33,259 nucleotides of DNA from Bacteroidota bacterium (GCA_013287475.1 JABDDT010000033.1:1-33259); one strand, 5' to 3'; shown: positions 7,666 to 16,284, counted from the stretch's first letter. Translations and numbers: made by a program. Notes: a model not told the origin generated them from the letters alone.

Positions 7666-9294
7666 TTATACCTGAAACACCCCGGTTTTGAATTCAGCAA
7701 TAACAGGGTTTTGGTTGGCAGCTTTAATACCTTCTGAAATGTATTTCCTCGATTCCAAAGGATCAATGATTCCGTCAACCCACAAACGCGCTGCGGCATA
7801 ATAAGGACTGGTTTGTTTTTCATACCGGTTACGGATTTCGTCCAATAATTTTTTTTCTTCCGCAGGTTCAATGATCTGACCCTTTGATTGTAAAGATGCT
7901 ACCTGGATTTGTAAGAGTGTCTTCGCCGCCTGATCACCACCCATCACGGCAATTTTTGCCGTAGGCCATGCAAGAATTAATCTTGGATCATAAGCTTTAC
8001 CGCACATCGCATAATTTCCGGCCCCGTAAGAATTTCCCACTATGATGGTGAATTTCGGTACGACCGAATTCGCAACAGCATTCACCATTTTTGCTCCATC
8101 CTTTATAATACCTGACTGCTCACTTCTGGTTCCTACCATAAACCCTGTCACATCCTGCAAAAAAACCAATGGGATTTTTTTCTGATTGCAGTTCATGATA
8201 AACCGTGCGGATTTATCGGCACTGTCATTATAAATTACACCACCCAGCTGCACTTCTCCTTTTTTTGTTTTGACCATCGTACGCTGATTGGCCACGATCC
8301 CCACGGCCCATCCGTCTATGCGCGCATAACCGCAAATTATTGTCTTCCCATATTCTTCCTTGAATTGCTGAATTCCCGGCTCGTCAACAAGCCTGTTAAT
8401 AATTTCAAGCATATCATAAGGACGGGTAGAATCTGAAGGGATCAATCCGTAAATCTCTTCAGGAATTTTTAAAGGTGCCCTGGATTCTATCCTATCGAAG
8501 CCCGCTGTTTGCATATGTCCCAGGCCCGACATAATTTTCTTTACCAGGTCAAGGCATTCTTCCTCCGAATTAAATTTATAATCTGCAATTCCTGAAATGG
8601 AAGTATGTGTAACCGCACCACCAAGTGATTCGACGTCAGTCGTTTCTCCAATGGCTGCTTTGACGAGATAGGGACCCGCTAAAAAAATAGAACCATTTCC
8701 TTCAGTCATGATGGTTTCATCACTCATGATGGGCAGGTATGCACCGCCGGCAACACAGGGGCCCATAACGACAGACAATTGTGATATACCCATGGCACTC
8801 ATTCGTGCATTGTTTCTGAATATTCTGCCAAAGTGCTCTTTATCCGGAAATATCTCATCCTGTAAAGGCAGAAAAACACCGGCACTGTCAACAATATAAA
8901 TTACAGGAAGGTGGTTCTCCATAGCAATCTCCTGCATACGAAGATTTTTTTTACCGGTGATCGGGAACCATGCCCCCGCTTTAACAGTCTGATCATTGGC
9001 GAGAATGATACACTGACGGCCACTCACATAACCAATACCGGCTACTGTTCCTGCGGCAGGGCAACCACCATATTCTTCATACATTTCATATCCCGCAAAA
9101 GCCCCGATTTCATAAAATGAAGTATTGTCATCTACCAGGTAGGCGATTCTTTCCCTCGCGGTCTTTTTATTTTTTTCGTGCTGTTTTTCAATTGATTTCA
9201 GACCGCCTCCAATTACAATTTTCTGAAATCTGTTGCGAAGCTGGCTCAGGGCCTGCTTCATATTATCTTCATTCTTGTTAAAATCAAGATCCAT
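7666..9294 (-). CDS. Acyl-CoA carboxylase beta subunit (methylcrotonyl-CoA carboxylase-like)
   Basis: This is the carboxyltransferase subunit of a biotin-dependent acyl-CoA carboxylase, 542 residues, the usual length for MCC beta. The N-terminal half has GPCVAGGAYLPIMSDE and the C-terminal half has GNSYGAGNYAMCGKAYDPR followed by AWPTAKIAVMGGDQAA. The GAGNYxMCGxAY stretch resembles methylcrotonyl-CoA carboxylase rather than propionyl-CoA carboxylase, pointing to leucine catabolism (biotin-dependent carboxylation of 3-methylcrotonyl-CoA). The biotin carboxylase/carrier partner is not in the window, so the subunit must pair with one encoded elsewhere. The ATG at 9294 is used. The specificity call is by motif resemblance. 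Confidence 0.88.
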   Translation of the reverse strand: MDLDFNKNEDNMKQALSQLRNRFQKIVIGGGLKSIEKQHEKNKKTARERIAYLVDDNTSFYEIGAFAGYEMYEEYGGCPAAGTVAGIGYVSGRQCIILANDQTVKAGAWFPITGKKNLRMQEIAMENHLPVIYIVDSAGVFLPLQDEIFPDKEHFGRIFRNNARMSAMGISQLSVVMGPCVAGGAYLPIMSDETIMTEGNGSIFLAGPYLVKAAIGETTDVESLGGAVTHTSISGIADYKFNSEEECLDLVKKIMSGLGHMQTAGFDRIESRAPLKIPEEIYGLIPSDSTRPYDMLEIINRLVDEPGIQQFKEEYGKTIICGYARIDGWAVGIVANQRTMVKTKKGEVQLGGVIYNDSADKSARFIMNCNQKKIPLVFLQDVTGFMVGTRSEQSGIIKDGAKMVNAVANSVVPKFTIIVGNSYGAGNYAMCGKAYDPRLILAWPTAKIAVMGGDQAAKTLLQIQVASLQSKGQIIEPAEEKKLLDEIRNRYEKQTSPYYAAARLWVDGIIDPLESRKYISEGIKAANQNPVIAEFKTGVFQV

Positions 9295-9353
9295 GATAAT
9301 TGTATATGCTGCAATATAGTATGGATGATTTAATAATATGTATTTTTAAGGAT

Positions 9354-10436
9354 ATGCACTGGAAACATATCAGGCCCTGGCTTGTGCCGCTGACACTTGC
9401 CGTTATCATTAAAATCTTTTCTTTTTTTCCTGATGCAGTTGAAAAATATTATTCAACCGGCATCTATCCGCCAATTTCCCGTTTGCTTCGATTATTGTTT
9501 GGCTGGATCCCTTTTAGTATTGGCGATTTCATGTATGCTGCCTGTTTCGTTTACCTGATTATTTCTTTGATACGTTTTATCAGCAGGGCATTCATGAGAA
9601 CAATGCACCGGCAGTATCTTTTACTTTGTTTAAAAAAAAGTATTTCCATAGTATTATGGATCTACCTTGCGTTTAATATTTTATGGGGACTGAACTATGA
9701 CCGTTTACCAATCGCAAAACAAATGCAATTGGAAACCAGTCTTTATTCAAAAGAAGATCTTCAAAGCCTGATAGGACTTCTTGTAAACAGAATGAACGGT
9801 ATCGATTCTCTTTCCCGTGAAGCCAGAAAGGATCTGGTTACGAGCGACAGCATTTTCAGTCACTGCATCCAGGCCTATCATCAATTGCACCTTGAAAATC
9901 CGGCAGTATATTATCCCAATCCTTCTGTTAAATTTTCTTTCTACGGTTACCTGGCGAATTATATGGGATTCAGTGGCTATTATAACCCTTTCAGCGGGGA
10001 GGCGCAGGTAAATACTACCATTCCCAGATTTGTACAGCCTTTTACTACCTGTCATGAAATCGGCCACCAGCTTGGGTATGCTAAAGAAGAAGAAGCGAAT
10101 TTCTGCGGATTTCTGGCTACCAAAACTTCTAAAGATCCTGCATTCCGATATTCGGTGTATATAGACCTCTATCTGTACTCCGCGAGTGCTTTATACGCGC
10201 TGGATTCCACTGCGTTTATTCCTTACCGTGAGTCGCTGCATCCCGATGTTCGGCAGGACCTGCGCGACCTAAGTGCGTTTTACAGAAAATATCAGAATCC
10301 TTTTGAACCTGTTATTCATGCTTTATATGGAAACTTTCTGAAAGCAAACCGTCAGCCTCAGGGAATTAATTCCTACGATGAAGTAGTGGGACTTGCTATC
10401 GCCTACTACCGTAAATACGGAGCTGCTGCATTTTAG
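9354..10436 (+). CDS. DUF3810-family membrane metallopeptidase-like protein
   Basis: This 360-residue protein has hydrophobic helices at about 8-24, 57-75 and 96-112 and a long extracytoplasmic or cytoplasmic domain containing HEIGH at 234-238 (an HExxH zinc site), followed by KEEEANF at 244-250, which could supply the third ligand. This architecture is that of DUF3810, a family found mostly in Bacteroidota with predicted but unproven peptidase activity. The ATG at 9354 is preceded by AAGGA and is preferred over an in-frame ATG at 9300, which would sit 6 bases from the divergent carboxylase start. Its TAG stop overlaps the convergent dcd stop by four bases. Confidence 0.82.
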   Translation: MHWKHIRPWLVPLTLAVIIKIFSFFPDAVEKYYSTGIYPPISRLLRLLFGWIPFSIGDFMYAACFVYLIISLIRFISRAFMRTMHRQYLLLCLKKSISIVLWIYLAFNILWGLNYDRLPIAKQMQLETSLYSKEDLQSLIGLLVNRMNGIDSLSREARKDLVTSDSIFSHCIQAYHQLHLENPAVYYPNPSVKFSFYGYLANYMGFSGYYNPFSGEAQVNTTIPRFVQPFTTCHEIGHQLGYAKEEEANFCGFLATKTSKDPAFRYSVYIDLYLYSASALYALDSTAFIPYRESLHPDVRQDLRDLSAFYRKYQNPFEPVIHALYGNFLKANRQPQGINSYDEVVGLAIAYYRKYGAAAF

Positions 10437-10969
10437 AATTTATTCTTCCACATCATACTTTCAACCGGCCTGTTTGTCTGGCCGCTATATTTCGCTCCTT
10501 TTTTCTGATTGTATTTCACTTCTATTTCTCCGTCTACCGGGAAATATATCAGCTGACCTATCGGCATGCCCCGGTATATACGAACAGGCTGCTTAACTGA
10601 AATTTCAAGGGTCCAGTTACCGCAAAAACCAACATCGCCTTTTCCAGCGGTAGCGTGTATGTCTATTCCAAGCCTTCCGGTGGAGGACTTGCCTTCGAGG
10701 AATGGAACATGTTCATGAGTCTCTGTGTATTCAGCTGTAACACCCAGATAAAAAATATGCGGATAAAGTACAAAACCTTCTTCCGGGATTTCGAATGATT
10801 CTATCTCGTTGTGTTTTTTTGCATCCAGTATATGCTCACGGTATGTGGCAAGCCAGGGACCAAGATGCACATCGTAAGAATTACTGCCAAGGTCGGCACG
10901 GTCATAGGGTTGAATTTTGATCGTTCCTTTTTCCATCTCTTCCATAATTCGCTTATCAGATAAAATCAT
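10433..10969 (-). CDS. dcd: dCTP deaminase
   Basis: This enzyme deaminates dCTP to dUTP (or to dUMP in bifunctional forms), supplying precursors for dTTP. It is 178 residues, a trimeric dUTPase-fold protein. The motif SSTGRLGI (95-102) and the catalytic glutamate E122 in WTLEISV are present, with GQLIYF at 138-143 and a C-terminal KYSGQ (160-164) that closes over the nucleotide. Whether the protein is mono- or bifunctional cannot be decided here. The start is the ATG at 10969. The stop overlaps the DUF3810 stop by four bases on the opposite strand, so this convergent pair has no room for a terminator or a repeat array. Confidence 0.93.
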   Translation of the reverse strand: MILSDKRIMEEMEKGTIKIQPYDRADLGSNSYDVHLGPWLATYREHILDAKKHNEIESFEIPEEGFVLYPHIFYLGVTAEYTETHEHVPFLEGKSSTGRLGIDIHATAGKGDVGFCGNWTLEISVKQPVRIYRGMPIGQLIYFPVDGEIEVKYNQKKGAKYSGQTNRPVESMMWKNKF

Positions 10970-10980
10970 TCTTTTGGTGG

Positions 10981-11000
10981 TTTATTTGTTTATTTGTTTG
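10981..11000. repeat. Short tandem octamer TTTATTTG, 2.5 copies
   Basis: Two full copies of TTTATTTG and half of a third lie in the divergent gap between dcd and the phosphopantetheinyl transferase gene. A small palindrome, GCGAATTTCGC, follows at about 11020-11030. Neither has an assigned role; the gap must carry both promoters. Confidence 0.6.
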
Positions 11001-11046
11001 CCCTCAGCACTTAAACGGAGCGAATTTCGCATTAAGCTTTTTTGTG

Positions 11047-11685
11047 ATGCCGCTATTTTATCAACATAATATCAACGAATCTACTAAATTGGCGATCTGG
11101 CATATCACAGAAGATGAAGATTTTTTTCTCCTGAGAGTCCCCCTGAAACGGGATGTATCCCATGCGCAGAAAAGACTGCAGCATTTGGCCGGCCGCTATC
11201 TGCTCACCGAATTATTTCCTGATTTTCCTCTGGAAGAAATAATGATTGCAGATACCCGTAAGCCTTACCTCGAATACGAACAATATCATTTTTCGATCTC
11301 TCATTTCGGCAAGTATGCCGCCGCCATAGTAAGCAGTACAAACAGGGTAGGGGTGGATGTTGAAAAAACCAGTCCGGCAATAGAAAAGATCCGGAATAAA
11401 TTTTTATCGCCGCACGAATCCGAAATCGCATTTGAGGGTATTGAAAAATCAGGACACCGGCTGCGTCAGCTTACCTTGTTGTGGAGCGCAAAAGAGTCCA
11501 TTTTCAAATGGTATAGTCTTGGCAATGTAAACTTCAAAGATCATATCCGTTGGACGGATCCATATTTTATCCGAACAGGGGATTTGGGAGAATTATGTTT
11601 TGAATTCAGGAAAGAAGGGTCCATCCTGCTGTCTGTTTATTATAAACTATTTGATGATCTGGTATTGACTTTTGTCTTTACTTAA
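11047..11685 (+). CDS. 4'-phosphopantetheinyl transferase (Sfp-type)
   Basis: This enzyme moves the 4'-phosphopantetheine arm of CoA onto a serine of acyl or peptidyl carrier proteins. At 212 residues it belongs to the Sfp/EntD type. The Mg-binding motif VGVDVEKTS places D104 and E106, and the second signature WSAKESIFKW (146-155) includes K148, E150 and K154. No carrier protein, polyketide synthase or peptide synthetase gene is nearby, so it may serve fatty acid synthesis or remote clusters. The ATG at 11047 is preferred over the overlapping GTG at 11044. Confidence 0.88.
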   Translation: MPLFYQHNINESTKLAIWHITEDEDFFLLRVPLKRDVSHAQKRLQHLAGRYLLTELFPDFPLEEIMIADTRKPYLEYEQYHFSISHFGKYAAAIVSSTNRVGVDVEKTSPAIEKIRNKFLSPHESEIAFEGIEKSGHRLRQLTLLWSAKESIFKWYSLGNVNFKDHIRWTDPYFIRTGDLGELCFEFRKEGSILLSVYYKLFDDLVLTFVFT

Positions 11686-11703
11686 AATGCTTAATGTCAC
11701 CCC

Positions 11704-11772
11704 GTGTATGGTAAATGGTTAATGGTTTATGGATTCCATCTTCCATACACCATACACCATACACCATATACC
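11704..11772. repeat. Heptad hairpin with word xxxATGG
   Basis: The left arm (11704-11732) repeats the heptads TAAATGG, TTAATGG, TTTATGG. The right arm (11743-11772) repeats CCATACA three times, then CCATATA. Read on the minus strand the right arm is TGTATGG repeats, so the arms pair with mismatches confined to positions 2-3 of each heptad, around a 10-base loop. It lies between the convergent phosphopantetheinyl transferase and DUF2130 genes and ends 1 base before the DUF2130 stop (TAG, 11774-11776). Confidence 0.85.
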
Positions 11773-11773
11773 G

Positions 11774-13027
11774 CTATTCTATTCCCAAAATCTCATCCGT
11801 ATCATCGATCAGGTTCATATTAAAATCATCCTGTCCCGAAATTCCTTCCATGGAACCCTTGATATGCGCAGCATTGAGCAATACTTTTTCCAGTTGTTTT
11901 TCCCGGGTCTTCCATAATTTCTCCATCATATCCCTTTCCCGCTGGATGGACATTTTCATTGATGAAAAACCTTCGCGTATGGCTTTCCACTGTTCGCTGA
12001 ATTCACTGCTCGTGAGATAGTCGTACAGGAGCTGCATTTTATCCCCCTTGTTCTGCTGATTCCTGGAAGCCTGGAAAATCCTTGCAATGCCATCGCGAAG
12101 CACTTCGGTTAATGCCCTGACTTCCGAAAAATTACAGATCCAGATGCCATTTTTTTCACCGAAAATGGTCATATCCCTCGGCATAACCCTTGTAACCAGG
12201 ATCGCTACCTGCGCACCCTGCTGGCGCATATCGTTTTTGAGTTTGTCAATCCAGTCTGCCTCAAAATTTTTCGTACGCTTGCTTTCATAAATAATTTTTC
12301 CACATTCCTGACCGGAGGAATTTCTCACAGTGAGGGTACAATCCGCGCCACGAACCCCTTTGGCGATGGGTTCCACCAAATCAAAGGGAAATGCATTCTG
12401 CAGCAATTTCTCCAGGGCAAGCTCCTGCACTTCACCATGTAGTTGTGAGGAACCCTGATCAGCCCTTCTTTTCATTTCCTCTGCCAGCTTTTTCTGATCC
12501 TCCAGCTGTTTCTTCAATTCCTGTAACTGCAGCTGAAAATCATTTTCCCTGGATTGATTTTTCAGTTCTTCATTGCGGCGTATTTCTTCTGAAATTTTAA
12601 TTCTGTCTTCCTGTAACTTGCGCTGATGCAAAATCTCCAGCTCTTCTTCTTTAGTTTTCAGGGCCTGTTCTTTTTGTAAAAATTCAAGCTCTTTCTGCCT
12701 GGCTGATTTTAATTTTTCCTGCTGCTCTTCATTCGACTGCTGCAGAATCGTGAGGCGGTTTTCAAAATCATGATGAATGGATTTACGTAAATCCTCTTCA
12801 AGCTTTGATTGTATTAATTTCTTTTCTTCATTGAATTTTTTCTGAAAATTTTCTTCCTGTTCCTGCAACTGCTTAGCGAAATCCCTTGACTTCTTCATGA
12901 ATTCATCCTCTTTTTTCCGGGTGAATTCGATCATCTGCTCCCGCAGGTCTTTCTTATATTGTTCGGAAACGGCTTCTTCCATCGCAAACTCATGACGACA
13001 ATTCGGACATTTGATGGTAGTGGGCAT
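11774..13027 (-). CDS. DUF2130 coiled-coil protein
   Basis: This 417-residue protein has an N-terminal half zinc-ribbon (C7-x-x-C10, CPNCRHEF), a highly charged coiled coil from about 20 to 205 rich in E, K, Q and R, and a C-terminal DUF2130 domain from about 205 to 375. The latter includes RGADCTLTV, then GKIIYESKRTKNF and GAQVAILVTRVMP. The D...ExK arrangement (ADCT...YESK) resembles a PD-(D/E)XK nuclease core, as has been suggested for this family; activity is unproven. The ATG is at 13027 with a near-consensus -7 box (TATCTTTA read on the minus strand, 13040-13047). Confidence 0.85.
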   Translation of the reverse strand: MPTTIKCPNCRHEFAMEEAVSEQYKKDLREQMIEFTRKKEDEFMKKSRDFAKQLQEQEENFQKKFNEEKKLIQSKLEEDLRKSIHHDFENRLTILQQSNEEQQEKLKSARQKELEFLQKEQALKTKEEELEILHQRKLQEDRIKISEEIRRNEELKNQSRENDFQLQLQELKKQLEDQKKLAEEMKRRADQGSSQLHGEVQELALEKLLQNAFPFDLVEPIAKGVRGADCTLTVRNSSGQECGKIIYESKRTKNFEADWIDKLKNDMRQQGAQVAILVTRVMPRDMTIFGEKNGIWICNFSEVRALTEVLRDGIARIFQASRNQQNKGDKMQLLYDYLTSSEFSEQWKAIREGFSSMKMSIQRERDMMEKLWKTREKQLEKVLLNAAHIKGSMEGISGQDDFNMNLIDDTDEILGIE

Positions 13028-13082
13028 TTAATTTTTTTGTAAAGATAATCGAACGAAGGAAAGTTTGGGAGTACTGTCAATT

Positions 13083-13150
13083 GCCCAAAGCATAAAGCCC
13101 AAAGCCTAAAACTTTTTTTATACGGTCATCGGTCAACGGTCAACCGTCAT
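13083..13150. repeat. Two adjacent heptad arrays with different words
   Basis: Bases 13083-13110 are GCCCAAA, GCATAAA, GCCCAAA, GCCTAAA, followed by ACTTTTTTTA, so this is a single GCCTAAA-type arm with no inverted partner. Twelve bases later 13123-13150 is a second array with another word: CGGTCAT, CGGTCAA, CGGTCAA, CCGTCAT. The site lies between the divergent DUF2130 and gamma-glutamyltransferase genes and so is not at a gene end. Part of the second array (ACGGT-CAA-CCGT) can form a small hairpin. Confidence 0.85.
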
Positions 13151-13188
13151 CCATATCAGTTCCTTAACTTTAAAAGACAATTCATTTT

Positions 13189-15132
13189 ATGAAATACATA
13201 GTATTCATTTTTCTGTTCATTTGTTTTGAACCACTCCTGGCTCAAAAAACAGAAAAGCCTCCTCTACATGGAAAACACTGGATGGCCATTACAGGTAAGC
13301 CACTGGGCGCTGAATCAGGTGCACAGATTTTTCAGCAGGGAGGAAACGCAGTAGATGCAGCCTGCGCCATGCTGGCCTCTATGTGTACCCAATGGGCAGT
13401 CCTGAGCTGGGGAGGTGAAACGCAGGCCATCATTTATAATCCGAAAACAAAAAAAGTTATTTCCATTGATGCACTGGGATTCGCACCGGGTGCGGCTACT
13501 GCAGCTTATTACAGATCGAAGGGTTATTATTTCCCTCCTGAATACGGCCCGCTGGCAGCCGTTACACCGGGAACACCAGGCGGACTTTGTTATATGCTGG
13601 CTGAATATGGGACTATGAGTCTAAAACAGGTTTTGGCTCCGGCCATGCAGCTGGCAGCAGGTTACCCGATTGAAGCAATGGCTGCCAACAATATGCAGAA
13701 AAACCTTTCCTGGATCAAGCAATGGCCCTATAGCAGTAAAGTATTTATAACACATCCCGGAGAGAAAAGAGAAGCCCCCGAACCAGGAGAAATTTTTATC
13801 CAGAAAGATCTTTTGGCAACCCTGACAAAAATGGTCGAAGCAGAAGACCAGGCGCTCAAACAAAAAAAGTCCCGAAAGGAAGCGATTTACGCAGCGTACG
13901 ACCGGTTTTACAAAGGTGATATCGCGAAGGAATTTGTACGCGGTTGTCAGGAACAGGGTGGCCTCATCAGCATGGAGGATCTTGCGCGCTGGAAACCCAT
14001 GGAAGAAGAACCATTATATGTAAATTATAAGGGAATAGAAGTATACAAACTGCAGCAATGGTCGCAGGGTCCAGCTTTATTACAAAGCCTCAATATCCTG
14101 GAAAATATAGATCTGCGTGCTATGGGCTATAATAGTTTAAAATATATTCATACCATTTATCAAACAATGAATCTCACGTTTGCAGATCGTGATTTTTATT
14201 ATGGTGACCCCTATTTTTCTCCCAGTGAACCAATAACAGGTTTGCTGAATAAAGAATATGCTAAACAAAGAGCTGCTCAGATTCAATATGGTTATAATGA
14301 CAGCAGCTGCGCACCTGGAGATCCATATCCTTTCGAAGGGAAAACAAATCCTTATAAATCTTTATTGAGATCAAGATTTGGAAAAACATGGCCTGCCGTA
14401 AATGGAAAAGCGTTAAGCATTCAGCGTTCCGCGTTAAGCGTTGAGCGTTCCGCGTTAAGCGTTGAGCATTCAGCGTTGAGCGTTGAGCGTACCGCCTTAC
14501 GCGAAGAAGAGTCGCTTTACCAGGATAGATTATGGCGTGGAACTACTTCTATTGAAACATGTGACGAAGAAGGATGGGTTGTTTCCGTAACACCCAGCGG
14601 AGGATGGCTCCCGGCCTGCATTGCCGGTAATACTGGTGTAGGTATGAGTCAGCGTATGCAGAGTTTTGTACTGGATTCCACACTTAACCCATTCAACGTA
14701 TTGGAACCTTATAAAAAACCGAGGGTAACGTTAACACCAACACTGGCGATGAAGGATGGAAAACCATTTCTTTCATTTGCCGTGCAGGGCGGAGATACGC
14801 AGGATCAGAATCTCCTGCAATTCTTTTTGAATGTGGTCGAATTCAATATGACGGTGCAGCAGGCCACGGAAGCTGCCAATATCAATACAGATCAACTCTG
14901 GCTTTCACTGGGCGGAGATAAAAAAGAAGATCGCATGCCAAGGCCCGGTTATATTTTACTAAATAATAAAACGGATTCTTCAGTAAGAAAAGATTTGCAA
15001 AAAATGGGATATACCATGCGATTTGCAGAACGAACCAGCGGACCCGTCAATGCAATTTATTTCGACTGGAAACACGGGAGTTTCTGGGGTGGCAGCAGTA
15101 ATTATGGAGAGGATTATGGTATTGGATGGTGA
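13189..15132 (+). CDS. ggt: Gamma-glutamyltransferase with inserted 7-residue repeat
   Basis: This periplasmic Ntn-hydrolase transfers or hydrolyses the gamma-glutamyl group of glutathione and related compounds. The 647-residue precursor has a signal peptide (1-19, ending LLAQ). It should self-cleave before T452 in WRGTTSIETCDEEG, giving a large subunit and a small catalytic subunit beginning TTSIE. Small-subunit motifs include SVTPSGGW (466-473), GNTGVGMSQRM and RVTLTPTLAMKDGKP. Residues 408-435 are four 7-residue repeats of the type ALSVERS, encoded by a heptad DNA array and placed in the normally disordered tail just before the cleavage site. The frame is otherwise intact. Confidence 0.9.
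   Translation: MKYIVFIFLFICFEPLLAQKTEKPPLHGKHWMAITGKPLGAESGAQIFQQGGNAVDAACAMLASMCTQWAVLSWGGETQAIIYNPKTKKVISIDALGFAPGAATAAYYRSKGYYFPPEYGPLAAVTPGTPGGLCYMLAEYGTMSLKQVLAPAMQLAAGYPIEAMAANNMQKNLSWIKQWPYSSKVFITHPGEKREAPEPGEIFIQKDLLATLTKMVEAEDQALKQKKSRKEAIYAAYDRFYKGDIAKEFVRGCQEQGGLISMEDLARWKPMEEEPLYVNYKGIEVYKLQQWSQGPALLQSLNILENIDLRAMGYNSLKYIHTIYQTMNLTFADRDFYYGDPYFSPSEPITGLLNKEYAKQRAAQIQYGYNDSSCAPGDPYPFEGKTNPYKSLLRSRFGKTWPAVNGKALSIQRSALSVERSALSVEHSALSVERTALREEESLYQDRLWRGTTSIETCDEEGWVVSVTPSGGWLPACIAGNTGVGMSQRMQSFVLDSTLNPFNVLEPYKKPRVTLTPTLAMKDGKPFLSFAVQGGDTQDQNLLQFFLNVVEFNMTVQQATEAANINTDQLWLSLGGDKKEDRMPRPGYILLNNKTDSSVRKDLQKMGYTMRFAERTSGPVNAIYFDWKHGSFWGGSSNYGEDYGIGW
14410..14500 (+). repeat. In-frame GCGTTRA heptad array inside ggt
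   Basis: Twelve clear heptads (GCGTTAA, GCATTCA, GCGTTCC, GCGTTGA and variants) run from 14410 to 14493, with a degenerate unit to 14500. A higher-order unit of three heptads (21 bases) is read as seven codons, giving the protein repeat ALSIQRS, ALSVERS, ALSVEHS, ALSVERT. The 84 bases keep the frame. One other forward frame would read TAA in the GCGTTAA words, so the phase matters. Confidence 0.95.
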
Positions 15133-15257
15133 ATCCTTCGGAATTGAATCGATACATTGTCATGGCAAAGAAATATTTTATTTTCGAATAATTTCTTGGA
15201 ATCCGCCTCTCTGGAATATTGTTCACAATTTTTAACTCAAATCAAAACCAAAAAATT

Positions 15258-15803
15258 ATGAAACAATTTATGTTCCTGATTCTTTCATGGTTGCTAATTC
15301 TTTCCTGCAACAACCAGCCAAAGACGGATGAAGTCAAAACTGACAGCACCGCCAAAAAAGAACCGGTCGTTTATCCTTACACCGCTAAGTATTCATTGAA
15401 CTGGCAGCCGGGAGATGAAAAATATGCCGTTCTTGTCCTGAATGCTATGAAGAAATATACGGACGGAGATGTGAAAGGAAGTTTCGATTATTTTGCTGAT
15501 TCCATTGAATTCATTGCAGACAAATTTCATTTTAATGGTAAGAAGGATAGCCTTCAGGCTATGATGACTCCCATGCGTTCGGAATTAACCAGCATGGCCT
15601 TTATTCCCGACACCTGGATCACCACATACTACCCAGATAAAAATGACACATGGGTTACGGTATGGTCAACAGAGAAATGGACCGATAAAAAAGGGAAAAC
15701 GGATTCTCTTTATGTTGTAGATGATGTACTGATTAAGAATGACAAGATCGCACAGATTGATGAAAAACAACGCATGTATCCTGCACCTCCGAAGAAAAAA
15801 TAA
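15258..15803 (+). CDS. Lipoprotein, possibly NTF2/SnoaL-like
   Basis: This 181-residue protein has a lipoprotein signal peptide with lipobox LILSC (C17) followed by an Asn- and Lys-rich linker. The mature domain (about 50-175) has the pattern of a small alpha+beta ligand-binding fold: an N-terminal helix (KYAVLVLNAMKKYTDGD), a segment ADSIEFIADKFHFNGKKDSLQAMM and then strands with TWVTVWSTEKWTDKKGK. This layout resembles NTF2/SnoaL-like domains, but I cannot assign a ligand. The ATG at 15258 is used because it begins the signal peptide; an in-frame ATG at 15219 would put 13 extra residues before it. A strong terminator follows. Confidence 0.65.
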   Translation: MKQFMFLILSWLLILSCNNQPKTDEVKTDSTAKKEPVVYPYTAKYSLNWQPGDEKYAVLVLNAMKKYTDGDVKGSFDYFADSIEFIADKFHFNGKKDSLQAMMTPMRSELTSMAFIPDTWITTYYPDKNDTWVTVWSTEKWTDKKGKTDSLYVVDDVLIKNDKIAQIDEKQRMYPAPPKKK

Positions 15804-15821
15804 ACAATTGAACTCTTCAAT

Positions 15822-15852
15822 AAAAATCCCGTCAGATATAACGGGATTTTTT
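15822..15852 (+). terminator. Intrinsic terminator after the lipoprotein gene
   Basis: AAAAATCCCGT (15822-15832) pairs perfectly with ACGGGATTTTT (15841-15851) across an 8-base loop, ending in a T run. It sits 18 bases after the lipoprotein stop. Because the stem is flanked by A on one side and T on the other it could work in both directions. Confidence 0.9.
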
Positions 15853-15924
15853 GTTTCATTTGTAAAGCAGGTGGACTAATTCATTATTATATTTATCTGA
15901 TTTTAAAACAAACTCATTCCATAT

Positions 15925-16284
15925 ATGAATTTTATATCACTCGAACCATTCGTTCCTTCAGGAAGTAATTTTGAAGGCTCCTCACAATTTTTTCAGGAAC
16001 TGGGTTTTAAAATAAACTGGGATGCCGGTGATTATATTGGATTTGAAAGAGACAATTGTAAATTCATATTGCAGAAGTTCAATAACAAAGAATTTGCTGA
16101 AAATCTCATGTTAAGTGTGGGGGTGGACAATGTTTTGGAATTCCGGAATTCAGTTATTGAGAAAAAACTACCGGAAAGATTTGGCATAAAATTGGGACAG
16201 CCAATCAACCAGCCTTATGGCAAAGAAGTGAACATTATCGATTTAGCCGGCGTTTGCTGGCATTTTGTTGAAGCACTTCATTAG
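15925..16284 (+). CDS. VOC-superfamily (glyoxalase/bleomycin-resistance-like) protein
   Basis: This 119-residue protein has the single-module layout of the vicinal oxygen chelate fold: an opening FISLEPFVPSG, then SSQFFQELGFKINW, GFERDNCKFILQKF, and a closing strand KEVNIIDLAGVCWHFVEA. Glyoxalase-like proteins of this type work as dimers, binding a metal or a small molecule. Conserved metal ligands are not clear, so it may be a binding or resistance protein without enzymatic activity. It is a single gene after a terminator. Confidence 0.68.
   Translation: MNFISLEPFVPSGSNFEGSSQFFQELGFKINWDAGDYIGFERDNCKFILQKFNNKEFAENLMLSVGVDNVLEFRNSVIEKKLPERFGIKLGQPINQPYGKEVNIIDLAGVCWHFVEALH

Noticed and set aside
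15168..15196. Terminator after the gamma-glutamyltransferase gene
   Set aside because: AAGAAATATT and AATAATTTCTT can pair with a bulge, but the stem is AT-only and lacks a following T run.
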